Origin: Zopfochytrium polystomum
Lineage: Eukaryota; Chytridiomycota; Chytridiomycetes; Chytridiales; Chytridiaceae
Direction of reading: 5' to 3'
Length of the DNA: 64,000 bases
Assembly: GCA_025765615.1 (NCBI GenBank)
Contig: JAIVFJ010000046.1
Location: 62,001 to 126,000, forward strand
Shown piece after piece: positions 32,028-43,133 of this stretch; position 1 is the first letter of the stretch, and every line of letters starts with the position of its first letter. Made by a program: the position numbers and the translations under genes. The notes under the pieces were generated by a model, which made no database searches, was not told where the DNA came from, and saw only the letters and a program-made list of their open reading frames with translations.

Positions 32028-33623
32028 TCATCTCCCCCTTTTAGGCCTCTTCTGCAACTTGGTGGGGTACCTGGTCTTGAACTTGAGCAGAAGGTCTTGG
32101 CAGTGAGTGAGGTTTGACTCAGGTTCCCAGGTGTTGTCAGCATCTAAGTAACCCTTCCACTTAACAAGGAACTTGAGTGTCCTTCCAAACCACTTGGCAT
32201 CTAAGATTTGTTCAACCTCAAATTCCTCTTCACCTTCTACCTCAACTGGAGGAGGAGGAGGAACAACTCTGCCTGGAATGGAATTGGCCACAAACTTCTC
32301 CAAAAGGCTGACATGGAAAACTGGGTGGATCTTCATGGATGCAGGGAGATCCAGCTTGAAGGTGACTGGATTGATTTGCTCCAAGATCTTGAAAGGTCTC
32401 AACTTGAGGTTGTCTAGCTTGGGACTTGGTCTTTTGGACTGCAAGTTCTTCCTCATGCCTGGCCAGTAAAAGTCTCTGGAAACAAGCTCATATGTCTTGT
32501 GCTCTCCTGGGTGTCCAGCTGTTGCTGCATCATGCCTTGTCTTGAGTATCTCAAGTTTTTCCTCTTCTTGGCTGATTTGAATCTTGTGAGGCTTGGGGTC
32601 CTTGGAAATAGCATGGGCCCACACACTGTCAGGAAGCAGTGAAAGGTGTGTCTTGGGTGGTGGGGTGAAACCATCTCCCCCTTCAGGTGCAAGGTCTGTC
32701 CTTCTGTGCTCATCAGCAGTGGGGCTTGAATTGTTGACTGGGAACTGTGATTCTTGAATCTTTGACTGAGGGTTCTGTTCTTGGCAAAGACTGTGAGCTG
32801 TGGAGCTTGAATCTTGAATTTGGACTGTGAACTGTGGTACTTGAAGCTTTGACTGTGGGTTCTGTGAACTACAGACTTGGCCATGACTGTGAGCTCTATG
32901 AGCTGTGCTGGAATCTTGACTATGAACTGTGAACTGTGAAACTTGAATCTTGGCTGGGATCTGTGAGCTGCAGGCTGATACTGGAGCTGTCATTTGTGGT
33001 TGACCTTGGATACTAGGCTGAGAGCCTTGAATCAAGGACTTGAGAGCATGAGACTTGGAGGCTTGACTTGAGTTTTGGGTGACTGTTCCAATTGGTGAAG
33101 GTTGGACTTGACCAGTGACCCAATCAATGGCAGGGTTCTGGGCTTGCAGCCATGGTAATCCCAGGATGACAGAGAATGTGGGTGAGCCAAGATCCAATAC
33201 TTCCAGGTTGACCATGGATGGTGGAAAGTCTTGGATGTGGAGGTTTAGCTTGGTTTCATGGCCAATTTCCTTGAACAGAGCATGATTGGCAAAGTGGACC
33301 TTGAGGGGTGTGGATTTCTTGATGGTGGGAATGGCACAAGACTTGGCAAGGGTGGCATCAATGATGTTGCAGGATGATCCAGAGTCTATAAGGGCCTTGG
33401 TTGTGATGGTTGCCTTGGGTGAGAGTTGAACCTTGACATCCATGGTGAGTTGGTGGGGCTTGGAATCTGAGGTGTTTGTGGTGCTGGTGGTGGTGATGAA
33501 ACAGGGGCAGCTTGGAGGAGGGTCCAGGGAATTGCCCCTCAGTGAGCCTGGACCTGGGAGTTTGGGTGCTTCTTCTTTGGGCAGTCCTTGACAGCATGCT
33601 CCTTGGAGCCACAGTAAAAACAC
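32028..33623 (-). CDS. Internally deleted Pol of element 2 (protease, partial zinc domain, chromodomain)
   Basis: 531 codons in one frame. The aspartic protease (DSGSS) and Gln/Ser-rich spacer are present. The frame then jumps at about 32706 to the region after RNase H. At 32448-32455 it jumps again, from the integrase zinc domain to the segment before the chromodomain. Relative to element 1 these losses equal 1410 and 774 bp, both multiples of three. The second junction lies in TGAGGAAG, present at both ends of the lost segment in element 1. The spacer has about 19 residues that element 1 lacks, so it derives from a sibling copy. No RT or integrase catalytic residues remain. Confidence 0.93.
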   Translation of the reverse strand: MFLLWLQGACCQGLPKEEAPKLPGPGSLRGNSLDPPPSCPCFITTTSTTNTSDSKPHQLTMDVKVQLSPKATITTKALIDSGSSCNIIDATLAKSCAIPTIKKSTPLKVHFANHALFKEIGHETKLNLHIQDFPPSMVNLEVLDLGSPTFSVILGLPWLQAQNPAIDWVTGQVQPSPIGTVTQNSSQASKSHALKSLIQGSQPSIQGQPQMTAPVSACSSQIPAKIQVSQFTVHSQDSSTAHRAHSHGQVCSSQNPQSKLQVPQFTVQIQDSSSTAHSLCQEQNPQSKIQESQFPVNNSSPTADEHRRTDLAPEGGDGFTPPPKTHLSLLPDSVWAHAISKDPKPHKIQISQEEEKLEILKTRHDAATAGHPGEHKTYELVSRDFYWPGMRKNLQSKRPSPKLDNLKLRPFKILEQINPVTFKLDLPASMKIHPVFHVSLLEKFVANSIPGRVVPPPPPVEVEGEEEFEVEQILDAKWFGRTLKFLVKWKGYLDADNTWEPESNLTHCQDLLLKFKTRYPTKLQKRPKRGR

Positions 33624-34462
33624 AGTCCCTGCTGGGCCCTCCTTGTTTTCTCCTCTTGGCTCAGAGGACCCTTAGGAAGTGTCTCAACTGCATCCACTTG
33701 CATGGGTTCAGGAACTGTAAGAGCTTGAGGAACTGGGGTAGGTCTTGATGTAGTTCCTACTTGTCTTTGCTTCAGCCTCTTGGAGTAGAGTCTGTTGTCA
33801 ATCTTGATGGCAAGGAGAATGTACTCTTCCAAGGTCTCAGGGATGTGCAGAGACTGGGAGAGCATGTCTTGGATAGACTCATGGAGACCATCATGGTACA
33901 GCTCCATCAGAGCTGCATCATTGTATCCAGAGTCTCTGGCTAGTTGCTTGAATTGGTTGGTGTAGGCCACACAAGATTGCTTTCCTTGCTTGATATGCTT
34001 GAGCTTGGATCTTGCTGTCCAAGATGCGTAGGGGTCACCAAAGGTAGCTTCCAGCCCCTCCCAGAGCTCTTGCAGGGTGGTGGGTGTGCTTGGGAGAGAT
34101 CTGTACCATGATTGAGCTTGACCAGACAGGAGGGTGCTTGTGAAAAGAACCTTGACTTGCTCACTGGGAAATCTTGAAGGTTGGAGAAGGATGACATTCT
34201 CCACAGTGGCCATGAAGTTCCTAAGGTCTTTGGCCAGCCCAGTGAACTTGTCAGGGCTGGGAACCTTGGGCTCTCTTGCTTGGTTGGCTTGGGGCAGGGG
34301 AAGAGCTTGATGTTCTTGTTGGTGAAGTTGTTGTTGAAGCTGGTGCTGCTGGTGAAGGACTTGTTCTTGAAGTTGGTGTGTCTGTCTTGAGAGGGCTTGT
34401 AATTGGTCCATCAAGGCTTGGAAGGCAGTTGCATCAGGGAAGGTGTTGTTTGGGTCAGACAT
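33539..34462 (-). CDS. gag: Gag of element 2
   Basis: 307 aa, intact, apparently identical to Gag of elements 1 and 3, with the CCHC knuckle (CFYCGSKEHAVKDC). It overlaps the deleted pol frame in the same -1 arrangement and keeps the CCCAAAG heptamer. It could provide particle protein even though the element lacks RT. Confidence 0.95.
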   Translation of the reverse strand: MSDPNNTFPDATAFQALMDQLQALSRQTHQLQEQVLHQQHQLQQQLHQQEHQALPLPQANQAREPKVPSPDKFTGLAKDLRNFMATVENVILLQPSRFPSEQVKVLFTSTLLSGQAQSWYRSLPSTPTTLQELWEGLEATFGDPYASWTARSKLKHIKQGKQSCVAYTNQFKQLARDSGYNDAALMELYHDGLHESIQDMLSQSLHIPETLEEYILLAIKIDNRLYSKRLKQRQVGTTSRPTPVPQALTVPEPMQVDAVETLPKGPLSQEEKTRRAQQGLCFYCGSKEHAVKDCPKKKHPNSQVQAH

Positions 34463-34502
34463 GATGGCAGAGAGTAGTGGGAGAGGGTGAAGTGAATTAT
34501 GA

Positions 34503-34855
34503 TGTCAGGAACAGGGCAGGACAGGACAAGGCAGACAAGGAACTGAGAGGAGTGATGATTGTATTGGAAACAATAATTCACTTGAGGGATGGGACAGGTC
34601 CCCCATCCCCCTTTTATACCTTTTGAGAGTCTTCCTTGTCAAGACTCAAAGAAAGTTCCAGAAAGAGCAATTAGTAATACAATGATACCAATGATACCAA
34701 TGACAACAAGACAAGTCAGGAAAGCAAAGAAGGTTCCAGAAGGTTCCACAAGGTTCCATGAAGGAATGTTCTAGAAGGTTCCAGAAGGTTCCAGAAGGTT
34801 CCATGAAGGAATGTTCTAGAATGTTCCAGAGGTTTCCAGAGGGTGATTCATAACA
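34503..34855 (-). repeat. 5' LTR of element 2
   Basis: 353 bp, identical by eye to the 3' LTR. The GAA/TTC array is at 34728-34837 and the TATA box is on the reverse strand near 34613-34620. Confidence 0.95.
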
Positions 34856-34860
34856 CTCTG

Positions 34861-36022
34861 CTGACCATGAGCTTGTATGTTCATGACCAGTCCATGCATT
34901 CCAAATGAGTTGGTTCTGCCATCTAGAAGCACTGACAAGTCAGACAGAATTTGGAATACATCCATAGGCCAGGAGGTGCACAAGATGGGGGACACTGCAA
35001 TCAGATCAACTGCAATCAGCCAAAGAGATCCAAACAGCGTCAGCAACTGAAGAACATTCTGTAAGAGTATTTAGTCAGAGTCCCTTCAGCTCAAACAAGG
35101 AAACCAATAGGCAACAACTGGTGGCTGAGGAGATCAGGCTAGAGCCTTTTCATACTTTGTCCGAAGACTTCGCGAAATGTAATGGTCCAGTTCCAGCAGA
35201 ATTGATAGTCAGCTTCAATTTGGAGAGACTTACTCATATCAAATACCCCGTTTTGTCCAATATTGTTGGCCTTCAAAGACTAATGATCATGGCCACCCGA
35301 AAGTCGGACATCTTGCCATGTCTTGTTCAGTAAATTTTCAAGATCAGATGGGGATCCACTTAAGTCTAACGGTAACAGTCCCTGAACTAAAGGACTTGGT
35401 CTAGATCGCTCATCCTGGCCACCATTAGGCGAAACTCTCCATCTAATTCAATCGGGGAAAAGAAACCAATCTCAGTGAAAGAGTGAACAAAAAGAAGAAC
35501 GGCAAAAAGGATGGAAAACGCTTACACAGTGTGAATCGAGGAACGGACTGCATGGAAGGTAGCTCGCCACGTAGGGCTCGTGGTCAGTGAGGCGGGGGGA
35601 AGGGGGACGGTGTAGTGATCAACGTTCCTTCTTTCTTGCTTCGATCAGATAGAACTCAAGTGTGTGTGCAGCGGGCGGTCGCAGGGGGGGCGTAGCTGCG
35701 TCAACAACGTCGCTTCACGCCTTACCGCGTGTGCAGAGAGTATGGTGGGTTGGTGGCAGTGTGCGTGGAGTGATGCGCTCATGTGTGTGGGTGTGCGAAG
35801 ATACACACGCGGCTTTGTTGAATTTCATTTTTCTGGGTGGGTGCGTGGCTTGACTCGCTCACTCGTCATCGGCGAACCTGGTGCTCGGCGGGCGGCGCGA
35901 AGGAAAGGAAGGAGAGGTCGGCGCGGCCGTCACTACTGCTTGACAATAAGAATAATAGCGATACCTTGCTGCCGCCTGCGTCGGAATCACACACACACCC
36001 GCTCCCACCGTCAAATTTTTGC
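34861..36022. other. Right flank of element 2 and promoter region of the RING gene
   Basis: About 1.16 kb without a recognisable gene. The stretch from 35650 to 35870 is GT-rich. The frame of the next gene is open upstream to about 35837 but has no ATG before 36023. Confidence 0.4.
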
Positions 36023-37074
36023 ATGCGAAGGAGTGCTCGAACGGCCGCCGCCGCGGCCGCCGCCGCAGCAGCAGCAGCAGCCTCTGCGTCCTCCCCGGCA
36101 GCAGCTGACCGTGCCCCCACCATGCACGCCAGAAACACGGCCACGACACCCCCGACCGCCGCCGCCAGGGCCCTCAGTGCGCGAAGCGGCTCCCGATCTG
36201 GCCGTGCAAGCACGCCGTCTCGCGGTCGCCGTCCTTCTCCACACAAGGCAGCTCTTCTCCCGCCTCCACCACCCTCATTAGATCTGTCGTCCCCGCAGCC
36301 GCCATCCCCTAAATTGAACGCGTTACCGCCGGCACCCCCTCCTATCAAGCGAAGCGTCTCGTCGAGCGGCGGCGGCAACTCGACAAAGCGTCCGAAAACT
36401 CGGCAAACAAGTTTGCACCAATTCGTTGCGAATGAACCCGCCGCCGTTGTCGGGACCAGCTCCACCAGCGCGGTCAGGAATACCACCAGCCGCAGCCTCG
36501 GCAGTAGCAGCAATTCTCGGAGCAGATCCGAGCAAAAGCCGCGCAGCCCTGTACCGGTTTTGACTGTCGATCTCGACGGAACCTCCGACAGCGAGCCGCT
36601 GTCTGAAGAGCTGCTCAACATGCTCGCAGAAGTTCCGGCGGTTGTGGTTGTGGAGCCGTGTCCGGTTTGTGGATTAGCTTTGCAATTTCTTGCCACAGCA
36701 GCCGCGGAGCAGCACCTCGCGTCGTGCCTTGCTGCTGCGACAGTTGGGAGTGTTTCGGACTCCACTCGCAATTCCAGGGAGTCGAGCAGGACAAATCGTT
36801 CGAGAGGGCAGTTAAAACGTGATGTCAGCATGCGAGTGGAGCGCTGGGTAAAGCCGCGCTCATCGTCAGACATTTCGAGCGGCGACAGGGCTGCGGCGGC
36901 TTCTCCTCGGGAAAAAACGTTGGAGTGCATCATCTGCCTCGAGGATTTTGAAGACGGACAGGCCGTTGCTCGACTAGATTGTCTGTGCTTCTTTCACAAT
37001 GCTTGTGAGTAGGATTCGATTTGTTGGATTGTCCCGGCGAGTGGCTTTGCCAACCGCCTCACTCTATGCTGATG

Positions 37075-37125
<51 letters not shown>

Positions 37126-37244
37126 AACGTGTCCTCTATTTCGCCGCACTGCGTCGCCCCGGACCAAATTGATTTGCGGGGCGGAAAGGCATCGACAAGT
37201 GGTTCCAGCGGAAGCGTCATTGCCCCCTTCATGCGCCGAACTAG
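36023..37244 (+). CDS. ZNRF-like RING finger protein (probable E3 ubiquitin ligase)
   Basis: Exons are 36023-37004 and 37189-37244; 345 aa. The N-terminal 270 residues are low-complexity (a 13-Ala run, then Ser, Pro, Arg). The C-terminus is a RING: CIICLEDFEDGQAVARLDCL in exon 1, then CFFHNAC-IDKWFQRKRHCPLH completed in exon 2. The order Cys-Cys-Cys-Cys-His-Cys-Cys-His, with CLCxxH and CPLH, matches ZNRF1/2-type RINGs. Without splicing the RING would be cut after the sixth ligand, so the intron (GTGAGT to AAAG, 184 nt) is well supported; it contains a long (CA)n run. A possible earlier CxxC (CPVC at about residue 213) may form a further zinc site. A second start at 36122 is possible. Confidence 0.85.
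37083..37124 (+). repeat. (CA)n microsatellite inside the RING-gene intron
   Basis: About 21 uninterrupted AC units lie in the only intron, ahead of the acceptor at 37188. The length is probably variable. Confidence 0.95.
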
Positions 37245-37311
37245 CTGGCGCGGGAGGGATAGAGAAACGAGAAGCTGAGAGAGTGTGCGTGAGACAGAGA
37301 GAGAGAGAGAG

Positions 37312-37347
<36 letters not shown>

Positions 37348-39201
37348 TGTGTGTGTGCATCCGCCTGTGTATGTGAGGGTTTCCTCTTACTAACGACCGT
37401 TGTGGAGGGGTACAAACAAGCAAAAAAGTCCCTCAAAGAGAACATAAGTGTATATATTGGCATCATACACCAGAAGTGGCCTCGGCGGTACCCTAAGAGC
37501 TTATTCTACTTCTCGCTGAACGTCGTAGGTATGCGAAACACAGTTGAGGATGAAAAAACGATTGTTTCGGGAAAAGCAGCCTCATTAATTACTTTAGCTC
37601 CCTTACAACGTCCAATAGATGCCATCTCATTTGCTTCACTGTCAACCTTTCTTTCCTTCTAAGCAGAAGCATATGCGGGCCTTTCCAACCTGGCTGTCGC
37701 TGGCCTGACACTGAACCATAGGGAGCTCGAGCCTAGGCGCGAAAGGTCAATGGAGAACATCTGCCTCTGCTGACTATTGAAGCACAGCTTCGTGAAACTC
37801 ACTTGGAACGCCGTCGTCGGACAGAGTGACTCATTTTTCATCCTGACTCCAGAAAGAAGACGCTGCCCAAGGTGGAAAAACGGGTAACTTATGGGAAAAA
37901 GGAACATTTTCGTTGGCGCTTGGCAAAACTTTTTGGGAAGTTGCAAGGGAGCACGTGGCTGATAACAATTGGATATTTGAGTTTTTTTGTTTTCCTGAAG
38001 TTCTGAGTAACGTTTCAGTTTGGATGGATAAATGGGGAAATTCGTGTTCGAATCAAAGGCGGATAGCCACAAAGACTACTCCGTATCCGGAAAACCGGAT
38101 ACGGACAATGTCCGAATTGCAGATATGGAGCAAACACGGCTATCCATTTTCTGCACTATTACTAGTTAAACACAGCGGATATCCGCGTTATCCAGCAGTT
38201 ACGGATACAAGCTTGTTATGAATAAGTCCGCTTGCTGCGGATACAGACACAGATACATAATTATTCGCTCCGTATCCGGCTGATGGCAACCTTATCCGAA
38301 CTTATCCAATCGGATTCTCTTCGGATAATTGAGGCTTCCAAAAAGTTTAGTTTTCCGCAATGGAATTAATCTTTCGATTTCCCTGCTGCTTGCAATATTT
38401 AACTTATTTCTGCAAAAAGTTATTCCGGTGAAAGAATTACCCCGTTTATTACCTTACAGCATACCAGCGTTAATTGCAAGACACAGAAGGAAGATCAAGA
38501 CAGATCCTTTCCCATTGAGACTGAGAGCAATTGTTCCAAATCACGCTGACGAGAGAACGGGAAAAAATCAGTTTCCAGCAAGTGGGACGAAATATTCTAT
38601 TTGTTCGTGCAATGCTTTGTTGGAAGACTGCCCAAGAGATTCAACGCCGTTATTGAAAGAAAAAAATGGGACGTAGCCTTTCCTCTGTAACGATTTGTTC
38701 ATTGGCGAGCATTGTTGACAGAACCCGCCACCAGTCGCCAGCCACAGCCCAGCCATAGCTCTTTCCGTGGTGCTTGTCGCTGGTTGTTGGTTTTGGGTGG
38801 AGTGGCGGCGGCCCAATGTTTTCTTCTCTCACCACTCAGCACCGGGAGACAGAGTGGTAGACAGACGTTGAGACAGACAAAAACAGGAAGCCCGCAGCCG
38901 CCTGTCCGCGCATCCATGATCGAATCAGGCATTCATTCATCCACCAAAACACTATTTACTGTGGGCACAACAAGCAAACAAACGAGACAAAGAGCGAGAG
39001 AGCAGAGAGTGCGAGAGAGAGATTGAGAGAGAGAGAGAGAGACTGACACTGAGACAGACTGAGACAGAGAGAGGGGGACAAAAAAAAAAAGAAAACGGGG
39101 AGACAAATTCCAGAAACAAGAAACAAATGGGAAACAAACAAACAACCAAGACCAAACAAAAAAAAACAAAATAAAAAATAAAATCCGAAAATCAACAAAC
39201 C
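37245..39201. other. Intergenic region with GA/GT repeats and a CGGATA-rich segment
   Basis: Nearly 2 kb without a recognised gene. (GA)n and (GT)n runs lie at 37298-37342, purine-rich GAGA stretches at 38990-39075, and the CGGATA cluster is listed separately. The ORF at 38329-38676 shows no domain. Confidence 0.45.
38060..38327. repeat. Cluster of ten CGGATA/TATCCG hexamers with an 11-bp inverted repeat
   Basis: The hexamer CGGATA or its complement starts at 38060, 38084, 38096, 38175, 38179, 38202, 38238, 38273, 38293 and 38322. One pair forms TCCGTATCCGG-aaaa-CCGGATACGGA (38080-38105). The cluster looks like subterminal repeats of a DNA transposon or a set of protein-binding sites. No transposase was seen next to it. 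Confidence 0.7.
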
Positions 39202-40815
39202 ATGAGCGACCCGCGCATCGTCGGCGGCATCGACGTGCAGTCGGTGGTGATTGCCGTCATTGTCGTGTGCGCTATCGGCGTCGTCCTCATCGCCATCGGC
39301 TACGTCTACTACCTGCGCTCCATCGGCCGTGCCCTGCCGCGCTGGCTGTCGGCGCCGTGGAACAAAAAGGCCCGCCCTCCCGCCCATGCCCGCACTACCA
39401 CGGCCGTCGGCGCCATAGTCGGCAGCGGTCCTGGTGCCGACGGCGGCAGCGGCGGAGGCGGCGCAATCGGGCACAAAAACGCCTACGGGGGCTACGGAGG
39501 CTCGGCGGGCTTCCCGCACCACTTGCACGACTTGGAGGACGGGGACCTGGCCTCCCCCACCACAACCGTCTCTCGTGGAAAGGGCCTGCGCCATCACAAT
39601 CCCACCACCAGCAGGGGCGGCAAGGCCGCACCCGCCGCTTTCCCGTCTGGTTTCGTGACCGATTCTTCGTCTGTCGTCACCGATGATCCGTGGTGGGAGG
39701 AGGAGGATGTTTCCGTTATCGCCACCAAAGACACCCCCGCTCCCCAACCTGCTTGGCACTCGGTGAGCAGATGTGAAGGCCGCGTGCGTTCATCGTAGTT
39801 CGTCAACTGACCGCTTCGTCCTTTAGCCTGCCAGCGACACAATCAGCCTTGACCGGCGATCTCGCATATCCGACCCGGGCGTTTCAGCAGTGGAACCGTC
39901 CAACCCGGCGTTCGTGTATTCTGCCGGCGACATCCACTCAGATTATCAACCCACCTCAGCCTCCTCGTCCTCCTCATCCTCGAGTAAAAGCGGAAACCGG
40001 CACGCCGAGCTGGGTGGACGATCACGTCCCCCACCCGCATCCGGAACGCCCTCGGTCGCATCGGGACCGACCCCGAGAGCGCCAGCTCAGCTCCGCACCC
40101 AATCCCAATCGAAGGGACATCAGAGCAAACCCGCTGCCCCCTATGAAAATCCGTTTGCCGACGATGCAGCCCGTTTGGATCCGCCGCGGTCGCACCCGGC
40201 CGTAGACCCCAGCCTTCCCCTGGCCATTCAGGCTAAAGCCATGAAGGAACTCGCTCGTGATCGTCAGCTCGCTGCAGACGCCCCGGCGAAGGCTGCTTCG
40301 CCGACCGGCGGGGCCGTCCGCCAACCGCCGCCCCGTCGGAACCCCGAGCAGAGAGCGATTGCCGTCCTGGAACCAGCGGCGGAGCCTGCCCTTCCGACAT
40401 CTGATGCCAAGGGAGCACGGACGGCAGCGGTGACTTCTTCAACAGTCCTTCGAGCGTCCATGATCAATGACGCCATGCTCGGTTTCCAGTTTGTGAATGA
40501 TGAAAATGCTCCGCCTGTTCCAGCAATTCCATCGACGCCAAAGGACAGCCTTGTGTGCCTTCGCCCGTACAAGAAGAAACTGGACGATGAGTTGGAACTG
40601 GCCGTCGGCGACCGAGTAGAAGTAATGTTAGTAGCAATCGTTTCTCTTTCTGGTTTTTAGTCGTTTCCGTTGCTAACAGTATTCCGTGCAGTGACACCTA
40701 CCCCGATAATTGGGCTAAAGGAAAGAACATAAACACTGACAAAATCGGCATATTCCCGCTTTCCGCAGTTGTGGCTGCTCCAGAGGGCAGCACGTTGAAG
40801 ATTCTAGACGGGTAG
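39202..40815 (+). CDS. Single-pass membrane protein with a C-terminal SH3 domain
   Basis: Exons are 39202-39762, 39827-40626 and 40692-40815; 494 aa. One transmembrane helix lies near the N-terminus (VVIAVIVVCAIGVVLIAIGY, about residues 15-34). A long Gly/Ser/Pro-rich cytosolic linker follows. The C-terminus is an SH3 domain split by intron 2: VCLRPYKKKLDDELELAVGD, then a VEVIDTYPDNWAKG block and IGIFPLSAV. The layout resembles fungal membrane proteins that dock Pro-rich partners at the cell cortex (Sho1 and Fus1 share the TM-plus-SH3 idea but not the helix count or sequence). The partner is unknown. Reading through intron 2 would destroy the SH3 core, so the splice is well supported. Confidence 0.85.
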
Positions 40816-41178
40816 ACGATTTGCTCTCCCATACTTTCTTTCGCTGTTCCCTGTTTCTAGAGTGGAATGATTGCCATTGATGAGAGATTTCACCGCGTGA
40901 AAAAGCTCTACGAACCAGACACCCCTCTGTGCATTTGTGCTTCCTTTTTTTTCCCTCGCCTTTTTCTTTCCCCCGTTCCCCTCGGGTCGGCCAGTCAAGC
41001 AGTTTCTCTGTTTCACACCATCACTTTTCTTCTCTTCTTCTTCACTTGCTTTCTCCAGCGTTCTACCTTCCTCCCTACTATCCGTCCCTCTCTTTCTTCC
41101 TCCCTTTCCTCCCTTTCTTCCTATGAACTGCCATGTTGATAAGAACATTTTTCTGTTGGATCTGCTGTGTCCTCTGAC

Positions 41179-42214
41179 ATGGCCGGGTGGTTCGGCTTGT
41201 CGTGGCCCTCCTCCACATCGGCGGCCAGCGTAGCCTCGCAAACGACATCATCCCCACCGTCCCTGCCGTCGGCCGCAGCAACCTCTCTCACACCAGCGAC
41301 CGACGCCGATGCCGCCGCCGCCACCACCGCCCCGATCATCACCGCCGCGCCGCCGCCACCACCCTCGCGCCCACGCCCACGCCCCTCCCCGCCTCCTCCC
41401 TCCGCCTACCTCGACCCGATCCCGCCCATGACGCCCGGCGCCGTCGTCAGCAACACGCTCACCTACCTCACGACAACGCAGCTCCTGCGCAAAATGAACG
41501 CGCGCGCCTTCCTCGCCACCCACCTCTCGCCCGACGTGCCGTGGGCGCTCTCGGCGACCTCGACGCTCTTCTTCGCCGGCTTCCTGTCGGGCGCCGTCAT
41601 CGCCGGGCGCGCCCGCGCCCGCCAGTTCCTCGCCGAGAACGCCCACCGCCTGCCAAAGACCGTCAAGGGATGGTACTTTTACCACAAGTTTAAGCAGCAC
41701 GAGTTCGTGTACGCGGGGTGGTTCGGCGGGTGGAAGTACGGCGCGAGCTTTGCGGCCCTAGGCGCCGGGTTTTGCGTCGCGGAAGCTGCGGTCGGGAGGA
41801 CGGAGGTGCTCGGGAGGGAGGGTTGGGCCGTCGGAGCCGCCGCCGGCGTCGCAACGTCGCTCGGGTTCGCCGGTGCCAGTTGAGTATTGATAGTTTTTTT
41901 TTTTTTTTTTTGCTTGTTGAGTTTCTTCGTTTTCCCACGCTAACTGGCTCCCTGACGCCCGGTCTGCAGTGCGGTTAAACTACCAGTACGGCAAGTACGC
42001 ATTATTGTTCGGCGCCGCGTCGGGTCTTGCGGTCGGCGCGCTGGAGGACGTCTACGCGCTGATTTACGGAGAGTCGGTCAAGGACCCCAATTTCAAGCGG
42101 GAAAGGATCGACGCGTTCTTCATCCCTGGCCGCTCGCTGTATTTGCAGTGGAAGCAGGCCGCAAAGGCGGAGGAGAAACCCGAGCAGTCCCAACAGACTG
42201 CCGCCACAACGTGA
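41179..42214 (+). CDS. TIMMDC1/Tim17-family-like inner mitochondrial membrane protein
   Basis: Exons are 41179-41878 and 41970-42214; 314 aa. The first 100 residues are Ala, Ser, Thr and Pro rich. Then come hydrophobic Gly-rich segments: FFAGFLSGAVIAGRARARQF, the YAGWFGGWKYGASFAALGAG block, a GAAAGVATSLGFAGA segment and LLFGAASGLAVGALEDVYAL. The Trp-Gly-Trp region before a Gly-rich helix pair recalls TIMMDC1, an assembly factor of respiratory complex I, within the Tim17/22/23 superfamily. The match is by pattern only, so another Tim17-like protein is possible. The intron (GTTGAG to TGCAG, 91 nt) joins GFAGA to MRLNYQYGKY. It converges with the glutaredoxin gene, 138 bp away. Confidence 0.6.
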
Positions 42215-42352
42215 TTGCTTTGGGGGGTGCAGCAGTTGTGTTTGTAAGCTGAAGTAGGCAAAGATTCTTAGTACAAAGCATACAAGCACACCGGGACAGC
42301 CCCTCGTTTTTATTTTTATGCTTGGTTTCTCCCCCAGGGCTGCTGTTCGTTT

Positions 42353-43101
42353 TTACTTTTGCTCTTCCTCCGGCGCGACAAGCCCCTTCTCCACCAACAG
42401 CTTTGTGAGCTCCCCGCTCTGCATCATGTTGACAACAATGTCGCAGCCACCGACAAACTCGCCCTTGACGTAGACCTGCGGGATGGTGGGCCATGAACTG
42501 TACTCCTTGATTCCCGAGCGGATTTCCTCGTCCGCGAGAACGTTGACGGTCTTAAAGTCGACGCCTGGAGCGCTGGTTAGACAACAAGGAATTGAAAAAG
42601 AAAAGAAAAAAAAAAACAGCACCAAACCTTGCAACTCCATGACCTGAACGACCGCTCGGCTGAATCCGCACTACTCCGAACAGGGAGAAGGTTCAAACGA
42701 CGGTTGCCGGGGAAGTATGAGAAGAGAAAGGGCAAGCGTGGCCAAAAAAAAATAAAAAAAAAACTGCTTGGGTGGTCAACAAACCTGCGGCGCCTCCCGC
42801 GTTCCCTTCATGAAAACGAGAACATCCGTGTCCTTAATGGCCTTGATTCATGTTTGCAAGTAGGGAATAGGTGTGTCAAAACCGAAGACGCAATACTGTG
42901 CTGCATGTTTCGGCACGGCGCGCGCATCCATACACACACAACACACACACTCACACACACCCTCTCTTCCTCTCTCTGTATCTCTCTCTATCATTCTATT
43001 TTCTGTATCATCCTCTCGCAAACTACCTTGTCCAGTCGCGCTCGCAGATCGTCCGACAGGAACCGTCGGCCCGCGGCAAACGCGGGTGGTGCGTGGGTGC
43101 G

Positions 43102-43133
<32 letters not shown>

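Larger units (their letters stand above)
31675..34855 (-). mobile_element. Element 2: non-autonomous deletion derivative of the element 1 family, 3181 bp
   Basis: Minus orientation. The 353-bp LTRs (31675-32027 and 34503-34855) look identical by eye, and the element is flanked by a perfect 5-bp duplication CTCTG (31670-31674 and 34856-34860). It keeps PBS, gag, protease, part of the integrase zinc domain, the chromodomain and the PPT. It lacks RT, RNase H and the integrase core through two in-frame deletions, so it must rely on enzymes from a complete copy. The identical LTRs indicate very recent insertion. Confidence 0.95.

Noticed and set aside
35866..36933. 355-codon minus-strand ORF
   Set aside because: It is antisense to the RING gene, whose zinc ligands confirm the plus strand.
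37660..38720. Calling the CGGATA region a hAT transposon
   Set aside because: No transposase, terminal inverted repeats or target duplication could be identified, so only the repeat cluster is reported.
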